From Taiwanofungus camphoratus (taxonomy: Eukaryota > Basidiomycota > Agaricomycetes > Polyporales > Taiwanofungaceae), in contig CP021223.1 in the NCBI GenBank assembly GCA_003999685.1, positions 186,001 to 250,000 on the forward strand: a stretch of 64,000 nt of DNA. Reading direction: 5' to 3'. Position 1 is the stretch's first letter; each line of letters opens with the position of its first letter. Under the pieces are notes generated by a model that saw only the letters and a program-made list of their open reading frames with translations, did not search any database and was not told the origin of the DNA. This document shows positions 23,192-32,475 of this stretch, one piece after another. Made by a program: the position numbers and the translations under genes.

Positions 23192-23820
23192 CAGTGATGT
23201 GCGGGTCAGTGACTAGTCAGTGACTTTCCACAAGTCAGTGACCCTGACCCTGATCTGACTTACTGACTGTGACCTTACCCACGGTCCTGGCATAGAGCGG
23301 CCCGACTGAGGCCCGTTACTGAGACAAGTCGTCGCAGCTAACATTCGATGTGCGCCGCGAGAGAAATACAATTAAGTACTAAGGATTGTATCTGCCGTCT
23401 CATCAATACTACTGAATGCTGCTTCCTCCTCGCCGTCAACATCTAATTCAATTAGTTCATAAAATCCAAGCTCTTCATCTAGGATATGGTGTGCACCCCT
23501 CTCGTATCTTTCCACCCAAGTGGTCCTGGTAAAGTCAAGGAGAGATTTGAGTTCAATTGAGATGCTTGACGGAAATTATGCAGCATCAAGGTCAAGATCG
23601 TCATCTACCATTTGCGATAAGGTGTCAGTGATCATACAAACTTGGTCTGCCATGATTGCTCTGTGACCTGCGTTCACTACCGATAAGGAAGGGTGCCCTC
23701 TGTCACCACTCTGGACAAGACCCCGGCGTTACCCTCGGGGTCATGACCCTACCAGTGGAAAGTCACTGACAGGGTCAGTGACCGTGACCTGTGACCTTGG
23801 GCACTGACCGTACATCACTG
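23192..23820. mobile_element. Non-autonomous hAT-type transposon (629 bp)
   Basis: The ends are CAGTGATGTGCGGGTCAGTG on the left and the inverse of CAGTGATGTACGGTCAGTG on the right, the CAGTG start being typical of hAT elements. They are flanked by perfect 8-bp direct repeats TCGTATAC (23184-23191 and 23821-23828), the hAT target-site length. Subterminal regions carry many copies of TCAGTGAC or its complement GTCACTGA, likely transposase-binding repeats. On the minus strand, about 23537-23372, an open frame (TTWVERYERGAHHILDEELG, ending ADTILST-stop) looks like a surviving C-terminal piece of a coding gene, so this may be an internal-deletion derivative. Confidence 0.9.
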
Positions 23821-24088
23821 TCGTATACGCCCTAGCTTCGGAAGCGAGACTGTACAATACTATATCTTCTAGAAAAGCTTCATTTCCTTGTCCACGCGAT
23901 GTCGGCCGAACTTAGTTTAGCGATTGACAATTCCTCGTGTTCTGACAGGGAAGTATCAATATCAAACCTGGCATTACCATATACGAACGAGATCGAAAAC
24001 GTGAAGCATCCTACGTAGTTGAATAACTTAAGTTCTATACAATACTCCCCGCCCATGTTGAGATGGCCGAACCGACGACCGGTCTGCC

Positions 24089-25344
24089 TCAAGTTACATC
24101 GTGTTTTGAGTAGAGCAGACGAGCAGCCATCTCGAATCCGAGGAAGGTTGCGCCGTTAGCAAACGGAGAGCTAGTGTCGAAGCATGTAAGAGAACGACGG
24201 TACAACACTATTGCTATTCGGTACACACCGAATAAGCGTGGGCCCGAGTCCGCGTGTGAAGGCCCCCATGCCCTCTGTCCGCCACACTGTACGCACGCAG
24301 TCTAATGTCGACTTGTACCTTTGACCGTCTGCAGCCGAGAATCCGTCGGTCTGCATCCGCGATTTTATCATATCTATAGGGTATATCACGGCCCATAGCT
24401 GCCGAGAGGCGGACATCAGCCTTGCGTCGAGCAGGAAAAGCTAAATAACGTACGGCATAACCTGCAGCAGCGCCGAAGAGTACGGCATTTGCAGGGTTCA
24501 CTTGGTCTCGTCGGATGCCCTTTCTTGCCAATTCACGTTGCATGAGTTTTTCATATGCCCAAAAGTAGACTCCATAACCAACAGCCTCTCGCCAGAGCGT
24601 TACAACTTGACCCTTGTAGATGCCAGCGATTCCATAATTCGAATATATTTTCTTTATCGCGTCCATGGGGCCTGTGTAGACGGGATTTGTAGCTGATTGT
24701 GTTTGAAGACCTTCGAAGCAGAATATGGGAAACTAAGCTAAGACACATCGAGAAGTCACTCACGTATGCGAATGTGTTCAACTGGCCCAGACACTACTCC
24801 GTTGGCTAATCCCGCAAATACACCGGAGGTAAATAGCTGCCCACTAGACAGTACCATTCCACTTGGACCGCCAGTGCCATTGGTGATATTTTGTTGCGCA
24901 AAGAACCGTTTTAAATATTCGAGGGCACCGAATTGAATTGACACGCAGACACCAATACCCAGGAGAGGTGTCAGGGTCCCCTTGTTGCATACGCCCTGTG
25001 AGTTACTCCAACATCCATGATGGAAGTATAGACCGACCTTATAAAAAGCAAGAGGACCCTCGTTCTTCAGGATACCGCCCGCACAATGGAGCATGCCGCT
25101 GTACGTGCCTTTTGGCGCCGTTTGCATTCGCTGAAAAATGCAACGCCACGTTCGTCACACGACTGCTTCATCATCACACAGTGGACATGACCATACCACT
25201 TTGACGATGTCGAAAGGCTGGCCAACCAACACCTATCATAACAGTGAATAAAGGTCTTCCCCAGTGACTCTGATTAGGTCCACGACACACCTGGGCGATG
25301 CCCCCCGCAGTCCCTGCAGTCAAATCCTTCACAGTCTTCGACAT
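24089..25344 (-). CDS. Mitochondrial carrier family protein, Ymc1-like
   Basis: Inner mitochondrial membrane solute carrier. Seven exons fit in phase on the minus strand: 25344-25291, 25232-25197, 25130-25038, 24980-24764, 24710-24454, 24398-24229, 24170-24089, giving 302 residues, normal for the family. All three carrier repeats are present, with signature motifs QPFDIVKVRMQ, SGPVEHIRIRLQ and YPIDMIKSRMQTDG. The first repeat (DLTAGTAGGIAQVLVGQPFD, then FYKGTLTPLLGIGVCVS) closely recalls yeast Ymc1/Ymc2, carriers linked to glycine and glutamate metabolism, and more distantly the carnitine/acylcarnitine carriers. The second repeat has Val-Glu where Pro-x-Asp is usual, as in several Ymc1 relatives. 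The substrate is inferred only from that resemblance. Confidence 0.92.
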
Positions 25345-25575
25345 GTCGAATGTCCCGCTTATCCCAGATAGACTATCAAGACAGTATGAAGCAGGGCCGC
25401 CCGGTCGAGTCAGCGAGAGGAAGACGAGAGTCTGTGACTCTGGTCCAACTCAGGTCCATGTTGTCAACTAGCCAATCGCCTTCCGCCGCTCAGAAATTCC
25501 GTGGAACAGAAGATAAGATAAGATTACCTTGCTTGTCAAGGTTTCTTCCACGGTCATAATTGGCACACCCGGCGT
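25345..25575. promoter_or_regulatory. Upstream region of the mitochondrial carrier gene
   Basis: Short 5' flank of normal base composition between the carrier start codon and the CpG-poor block. No motif stands out with confidence. Confidence 0.3.
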
Positions 25576-26917
25576 GCCATGTTTGGTTTGTGGCAACAAC
25601 AACAACAGTGCTTGTTATGTGCACTGCCCAATGGAATATACCCACTGGAATTTATAAATTTAATTCTCATACACCCTTATGCTGTTTTTGGCTCATATAC
25701 ACCTCAATTGAACAAGGCCAAAACTACTCCTTATCCACTAAAATGCTTTGCTTTGTGGATGTTCAGTGTTCGAATGCAGACAGCAGTTTGAATTCAGATC
25801 TGTCTTCACCAGAAGATGCAGTAGACAGATTTCTTAGCCCTGTCAGTCCCAAATTTTTGCAACTATTGTTATTTTCATTATTTCTGTCCATTGGCTAGAT
25901 TCAATTGTGCTATATCAGAAAGGTGAAATTCATGAGTACATTCAACTCATGATATGATGATAGTCTATATCAATTTTCATGTCCAGCCAATTTCAGACAG
26001 CTATGCTCCTGTGTAGCTTGGCAAGGCACATCACAATATTAGATGTTGAGACACAGTTTTATGAAGTGCACTTTTATATGCTATGGTCAGTGCACCTTCC
26101 TCTGTTATATAATTTCATGTTCCTTCTGGTTTTTGTCATGACATTGCATTGGCTACTGTCTCACCTGGTTGTATCTACATATGTCCCATCTTTCTCCACT
26201 ATTCCTGTGTAACTTTGTTCAGGTCCATGGAAGAGCATATGTGTTCTGGTGTCAGAATTTGTATAATCTACTTCAGGATCAACCCTGTCCTGTCTCAGCA
26301 TCAATTGATTCTGCAATCCTCATGATTGAATTGAAACCCTTGTTTGCTCTGGCCATCTTGCATTCTTTTGTGTTCCACCCTGTGATATGTACTCTTCCTT
26401 GTACTATCCTTGCATTATGGTTCCTCTAGCACCTCCATTATTACCAGCATTCATAGGTATTGCATCTGCAGCACTAGCAGCACCACTTCAATTGTATTGT
26501 CTTGTATTAGCAGTGCCAGCTCCTCTAACTACCCCTGTGTTAACACCAAGTTGATCATTCTTGACATTTCTTACTTTGTCTTCATTCTTTTATGTTCAGT
26601 CTTCACATTCTCATCACTAATCTTTGTTCCACCACCAACAGTGTTTATGAATTTGCTGTGGAGGTTGTCATCTGCACCAAGGACCAGTTAACACAGTGAT
26701 AATGTTCTGTTACCTCTGAAAAATACTGTATTGTGTATACTATGAATTTATCAGATTTTTAGAGGGAGAGGAAGGGATGCAATTCATGAAATTGTATTCC
26801 ACTGATAGTATTCATTGCATCTGTCAAATTTATTCACAGGAATGAATTTCATAAATTTTACATATCATCTATTTACTTTGTGTGCTTCATGGTTCAAAGT
26901 CAAGCAAAGTTTATGCC
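25576..26917. repeat. AT-rich, CpG-depleted relic sequence
   Basis: Over about 1.34 kb I count a single CG dinucleotide (in TTCGAA near 25771), while flanks on both sides have ordinary CpG density. TG and CA are correspondingly abundant. This is the signature of past cytosine methylation and C-to-T decay, which in fungi mostly affects repeats. No terminal repeats, target duplication or identifiable protein were found, so the element family is unknown. The many short frames are the result of stop-poor, CpG-free sequence, not evidence of genes. Confidence 0.7.
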
Positions 26918-27147
26918 GGCGAAGACGGCACTTCCCGAGTGTCGAGGCAAATTAAGCGCGCGCTTGGGCGGCTAAGCGCTGTATGTAGCATTGAAACAAG
27001 TGTTCTGAATAACCTCAGGGGATAAAATAACATATAACAGTGGCGAAGGTCGAATAATTACTGTCCCATCGTCTAAATTGTCCGGGAATGACTGAAAGCC
27101 CACTTCCTTCGACGGGGGTGGTATAAGTACGCTCCTGCCTGAGTCTC

Positions 27148-27366
27148 TCACATCTTTGGTCCGTTCAGTTTCTTTCCCCATCTTTGTGGCGACAAATACT
27201 GCTCCCTCGCTTTGACGTCCGCCATTCGCCACTGCTTCTGCGTTTCTGGTGACTCCCTTTTCCAGGCCTCTGCGATGGCCTGTGCTGGTGTGAGCGGCAT
27301 ATTCTGAGGGGGCTGCGAAGCTCGGTGTGTAATCGGGCGATGTGGGGGCGAGGGGTCAGATGCCAT
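27148..27366 (-). CDS. Small HMG-box-like fragment
   Basis: A 72-codon frame. After a Pro-rich start (MASDPSPPHRPITHRASQPP), residues 33-58 read AEAWKRESPETQKQWRMADV followed by KAREQY. This resembles helices 2-3 of an HMG box, where a pattern of Trp, ES-P, and K-x-x-A is usual. The first helix (commonly RPxNAF-x-L) is absent upstream in every frame I checked. The gene is therefore either a fragment or a divergent short protein, or has a 5' exon I could not find. Function is unknown; a DNA-binding role is only suggested. Confidence 0.35.
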   Translation of the reverse strand: MASDPSPPHRPITHRASQPPQNMPLTPAQAIAEAWKRESPETQKQWRMADVKAREQYLSPQRWGKKLNGPKM

Positions 27367-28683
27367 CTACGATAAGACATGCACATCAGGGCGCTATTAT
27401 GTAGCCGGGGAGAAAACCGGAGGAAGAGTACGTACGAGAGTCGTGAGGGGGTCATTACTAGTGGCCTAGCAGGGAACAAGGTTGTATTTTATATAAGATG
27501 GACTTGGAGTTCCGCTAAGTCTCGGAGATCGCATGACTCTGCGGCATTGGGTATCTACACAACGACAGATATCAGCGGCGGAAAGTACATACACATTACC
27601 GTAACGAGACGGAACCAAGTTACATTGTGGGTCCCGAAAAGGAAATGTGAAGGAGACCGGGAAGAGTGGTAGCGTGTGCCGCGCTGCAATACAAATTGAC
27701 ATACCGTAGCGTCTCGCGAGGACGACGTGCAAATGAAGCAAGGAATCTGCGAATATACCGGTGGTTTTTATACATAATATGTGCAAAGACTAAACACGAG
27801 GGCGGGCTCGATCGAGTCAAGATGACAAACAAGACATTTTAACCCACCTGAACAGGCTGAACAAGACCGAGCATCTAGAACAGAGGTCGCATGCTCAAGA
27901 ATGTACAGCGGAGATGTTCTCAATGAAGGGAACAATGAAGGACAACGGGAAATTCAGTAGTTCCTCCAATCTGTCTGCCATTGATAGATGCTTTGACTCC
28001 TCGTCCGGTATCAGGAACAGATGGATAGATCCGCGAAGACCGTTTCAGCAGTGAATCCGCGAGCCAGAGTCATTGCTCGCTAAAACAGCACAGATTCCGA
28101 TGTGTTCGAATAATGCGCGAGGACCAGAAATGATGTGTCTTCCTTTGCACCACCGCAGGCATGTGCAGCACGCTGCCGGGTTCACATGTCGCTTGAACCG
28201 GCACCAAGATATATTATCGTCAGATTTGGACCGTGAACTTTGTGCACGATTGAGGATGGCTATCCGAGGGATTTCTCGTGATTCTCTACGAGTCGGGCCC
28301 ACTGCGAACCGTGTCAGTAATTCGAGAACACGCATAAGACACGAGGTTTGAGTCGCTGCTACCCAGTAGAAACGCTGGGACGCTTTACATATATTGGGCT
28401 TGAGACTGGTAATTTTTTTTCTCAGCGTTTGCATCGACTGTAACGAATAACCAGGACAGAGTTGGAGTGAACGCAGAACGAGTGGCAGCGGCGTTGCAGC
28501 TGAGCGTGCCGACATATCACAAGCCTCTCTCATTAGACTGAGTAAGCAACGTGAACAGCAGAGTCGGCGACCGCAGGGGGTAAAGCAGGCTTGACTCTGT
28601 TCACCATCTCGGACTCGTGTTCCTCCCTGGCCGTCTGCACCATATCCCACCAATTTCTGCGTCGACATTTCACGGGGCTGAGG
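27367..28683. other. Intergenic region
   Basis: No supported gene. A long minus-strand frame (28731-28045) overlaps the start of the Nudix gene and has no recognisable motif. The last few hundred bases should contain the Nudix promoter. Confidence 0.4.
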
Positions 28684-30444
28684 ATGGTAGAAACGTAAGT
28701 CATTGTATATCTCGGTCGAGCCTGATATCACTGAAATTACGGACGCAGTTATGTCAACTTCCTAGGCGGATCGCCATTAAACCGCCTGTCCTGGCTGCGT
28801 CAATCACAGCCGTTTCTGAATGGCATCATCCTATCTCCGGCCACGAGGTGGATCGTGTTTCAAGAGGGGCAGCCCCTTCTGGCGTCTGAGCCCACCAGTC
28901 GGAAGCGGTCACTCGCTCGTTTGTCCACGGCTGACGTGAGGCCTCTGCTGGGATCAGAACCCTTCTTTGCGCAGGGCGAGGTTGACGGGCAGACTGCGCC
29001 AGTTGATGTCGCCGCACTCGAGGCTGCTCGCATGCGTGGCCCGCCTATCGTTTTCTTGGGCCTGCACGAGCCGCAGAGCAACGAAGCCGATGCACTGCCC
29101 TCGTCCGATTTCAGCGCCAAGAGTGACCCGGCCGCAGTTGTCGCTAACATCAAGGGGACGCCATTCTTCTCTCTGGATGTATCCGACGTCGCGAAGGGAA
29201 AACTCGAGGAGGCGTTGCGGAATTCTCAGGCGAGCAAGAGCGGTGCCGAGCTTACGTTCTCGGAGCCCAGGGCTGCCATGGGCACGTTCGACGAGTTCGA
29301 AGCGGGAATGTTCGCAGAGGCAAGGAGCATGGTAGATTGGAACTCGCGCAACAAGGCGCGTTATATCTATTTACCGTCTATCATTCTCAGTTGCTAATCG
29401 CTACGTTGAAGTTCTGCTCATCGTGCGGTTCTCCCGTGTATTCTCTCTGGGCTGGGTGGAAACTGTCCTGTTCCTCTCTCTTACCTTGGACAGACAGCTC
29501 TGGCAAGAAATCGTGTTTGACTGCGTTCGTCACCCGTCTCTAGGTCTTACGACTGCCTTGAGTTTCTTCACGTAGCTGAGCTCTCCTACAGGAAGGGACT
29601 GCACAACTTCGTCCATCCGCGGACAGATGCTGTGGTTATCATGGCCGTAGTAGATGAGTCTGGCGAACGAGTCTTACTCGGGAGAAACGTCTGTGAAATC
29701 TCAGTGTGCCTTCACGATGGAGCATTCAAGCTAACATAACTCGGTACGCAGAAAAAGTGGCCAGGCAAATTCTACTCAGCACTCGCAGGCTTCGTCGAGC
29801 CTGGCGAGTCGTTCGAAGACGCCGTGAAGCGCGAGCTGTGGGAAGAAGCGGGCGTTCGAGTCTGGGATGTGAAGTACCATTCCACACAGCCATGGGTGTG
29901 TTCGCATTATGTATTTATCATTGACGAGGGCTCTAAATGTGGTTGGCGATACCACAGCCGTACCCTGCCAATCTCATGGTAGGCTTCTATGCTACTGCCG
30001 ACTCCTCTCAGCCCATCCGGACGGACCTCGACAACGAGCTCGACGGTAGGCAAACGATGATTTGTACCCACCGTTTTGGACATTCTCTAACGTTCCGTGT
30101 CCTCAGACGCACGGTGGTACACACGCGAAGAAGTCCTCGCGGTCCTCAGCCACGCAGAGGGGACCAATCTAAGCGGCCGGGACCACCGCCAGATCGCAGC
30201 AGCGCAACAAGGGGGCAACAACATGTCCGACAAGGCTGCCGCCGTCAGCACGGCAAATGCATTAGCGGGCGATGCGGTCCCGAGTGAGGAGAAGGAGCAG
30301 AGCGCCAAGGCAGCTGCCACGCCGACGGAGGTGCCGTTCAGGCTCCCGCCGTTGACGGCAATAGCGGGCGTGCTCGTCAGCGAGTGGGCCCACCGCCGAG
30401 CTGGGCCAGGTTCGAGTGTTGCGCAGACGAAAGGAAACTTGTAG
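28684..30444 (+). CDS. NADH pyrophosphatase, Nudix family (NUDT12/Npy1-like)
   Basis: Hydrolyses NAD(H) and related dinucleotides to NMN(H) plus AMP; in other eukaryotes it acts in peroxisomes or cytosol and can remove NAD caps from RNA. Seven exons fit in phase: 28684-28694, 28749-29355, 29412-29524, 29592-29688, 29752-29895, 29958-30045, 30107-30444, giving about 465 residues. A four-Cys zinc ribbon (Cys 208, 211, 226, 241; FCSSCGSPVYSLWAG) precedes the Nudix domain. The Nudix box at 289-311 is intact: GFVEPGESFEDAVKRELWEE then AGV. The NADH-pyrophosphatase signature follows as TQPWPYPANLM. No PTS1 tripeptide is present at the C-terminus (ends TKGNL). Exon 1 is 11 bp and so less certain. 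Intron 2 needs a GC-AG splice site (29356-29411). Confidence 0.92.
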
Positions 30445-31091
30445 AATAGAGGACCGCGCTCTAATGGCAACCCAGCTTGAATGGCTTATTTTGCATCTTC
30501 TGTCCCTCCGTAACCGCACTTCTAAATTCAGCCTGGAAGATCCTCTCGTCTATTATCTAGATTGATCAGGATCCAAGTTAACCAAGTCAACATATGCTTC
30601 GACCCCGTGACGTCAGACGAAGTCTTATTATTTCCGCAAGGCGTGCCGACAAGCAGGAATGTGAAGTCTCCTAACGAGATCAATTTCCAGCACTATTACA
30701 GGTGGAATACGGTATTTTTGAAATGCTAGTCTTTTATAATCACTCTGAAATAGGTTAGGTGGCAAGTCTATTCGTCCGAGTCACGAAGAAAAGGAAATGA
30801 GGCATCTATATCGTGATATATTCTGAGGCAGGGTATAGTGAGTGCGGGGGCTCTCGATGGTATTATCAAATGCTGGGAGCGCCTAACGCGCTGTGCGATT
30901 CTGTGCAGGATGGAAAGGATAGCCCGAGGACGATATTCGAAGCTTATGCTGATGAACAGATCTCCGTAGGCATTATCGCAGCGACAAGCGCGCGTCTGCC
31001 AAACCGGAAGGCCTGTTCACAGTACCATGTTCGATGGGCGGAGACTCCTCGTCGACCTGCGAACCCGACTGGGAACAAGGGCATCATGATC
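30445..31091. other. Convergent intergenic region
   Basis: Lies between the 3' ends of the Nudix gene and the membrane-protein gene. One 103-codon frame (30813-31124) has no recognisable features and overlaps the neighbour antisense; I take it as chance. Confidence 0.4.
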
Positions 31092-32475
31092 TCAACCAGG
31101 ATGCGCAAACGAACGGGCAAGTAAACGCACCTCCGAGTCCGAGAGCGACGTCCCCCGCCCAGGGGCCGCGTCCTCGCCGATGATGGAGTACGGTTGCTCG
31201 GCCATCATTTCGTCGAAGGTCTCCCGTATGCGCAGGTAGTTCACCGACCGTTGCGAGGCATCCCAGTCCGCCGCGGCGTCCCCGCTGTCCCCCGGCGGCG
31301 CCTCTCCCTCTGCGGCTGCCTGCACCCCCACATCGTAGTACCGAAGCACGAGCGTCGTGTCGTTCATGCGTCCCGCCGACGGCGGAGCGTCGGACCCTGG
31401 CGTCTTGGACCGGGATCGGAATCGGGATCGGGATAGGATGCCGTCGGAGCAGTCGCAGAGTGAGAAGCTGAGGCCCCCGCCGCGTTCGCGCACTGCGTAC
31501 AGGCCGTCGTGCGCGACATCGGAGCGTGTCGGCGTGCTGTATAATGCGGCGGCCATGTCGATGGTTCGGGGGGGCGAGTCACTGCTGCGCAGCGTGTCAA
31601 GAGATTTGCTTCTATACTTGGAGAAGGACACGCCGGGCTCGGAACGTGAAGAGCGGTCCACGGAGTCTAGGCACGGGACGTGGTTGTAGAAGGAGTCACC
31701 TTGGTCGTTCGCGGTGGTGCAAGACGCATCACGCTTTGTAGTGGGCGAGGCACAAGCCACGAGAGATCCTGACGAAACTGAACCAGCAGTTTTGCATGGA
31801 GGAGTGATTGGAGTAGTGATCCTAGATATCGGCGCGACGCATAAGTGAATGACCAACGATCATCTTCCGGTCGATTTCTTACATGGTGCAATTGGGACAA
31901 AAGTCGTGCTCTGCTGCGCTCGGAAGGTCCTCCGTACATCTTCGACATCTGCGAAATGCCTGGGCCTCGCTCACCTGCTGTAGCGGGCTAGACATGCAGA
32001 AGAAGAAGACGACGAAGAACGATGCAGCGATACCGAGGAGGAGCATTGCCATTGTAACGCGATCTTGCTGCTGTTGATAGTATACCAGTCCCTCGTGCCA
32101 GCTTGGGGCGGCCTGGTGGTACTTTGTCCACATCGGCCGCGCAGTGTCAACGGGGGGTCTGACACGAGGTGAGCTGATGGGGGCCGGGGAAATGGTGGAC
32201 GTTGGGCGTAACAGCGACGGAGTGATGGTGAGCCGTCTCAGGCCGGTCAGACCTGCTTTCGAGGTCCATGAAAATGGACTTAAGAGTCTACGATGGCCAT
32301 ATAATTGAGTTGTCAAGAATACAACAAAGGTACTGACCCTCTGATTTGGTAGATTGCCCGAGATGCGCATATGCTCGGCGTGTAGAGATGGCTGAATGTA
32401 CAGGTGCTGTGGCGGAAGATGACACCTACCAGGAGACCTAGGAGGAGGAGGGGAATGGGAAGCATTGTAGGTCAA
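31092..32475 (-). CDS. Uncharacterised single-pass membrane protein with a zinc-ribbon motif
   Basis: Not recognised. Two exons: 32475-31883 and 31821-31092, joined by a 61-bp intron with a GTAAGA donor, giving about 440 residues. Residues 140-161 form one strong membrane segment (TMAMLLLGIAASFFVVFFFC). Just after it sits a four-Cys cluster, Cys 177, 180, 193 and 196 (C-x2-C-x12-C-x2-C), which looks like a zinc ribbon on the C-terminal side. The remaining 240 residues are Ser-rich and probably disordered, with RSRFRSRSKTPGSDAPPSAG and an acidic end. The N-terminal 110 residues are Pro/Ser-rich; the true start may be a later Met such as residue 115, since upstream composition is less protein-like. 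The protein could be a membrane-tethered scaffold, but nothing shows a specific role. Confidence 0.6.

Noticed and set aside
25560-26691. Several 70-110-codon frames in the CpG-poor block
   Set aside because: They arise from unusual composition and lack any recognisable domain; not called as genes.
28045-28731. 228-codon minus-strand open frame
   Set aside because: It overlaps the start of the Nudix gene antisense, has no recognised motif and reads as low-information sequence; treated as a chance frame.
31883-31973. Alternative donor after CTACAGCAG in the unknown membrane protein
   Set aside because: Joining it to the known acceptor puts the second exon out of frame; the GTAAGA donor at 31882 keeps it open for 243 codons.
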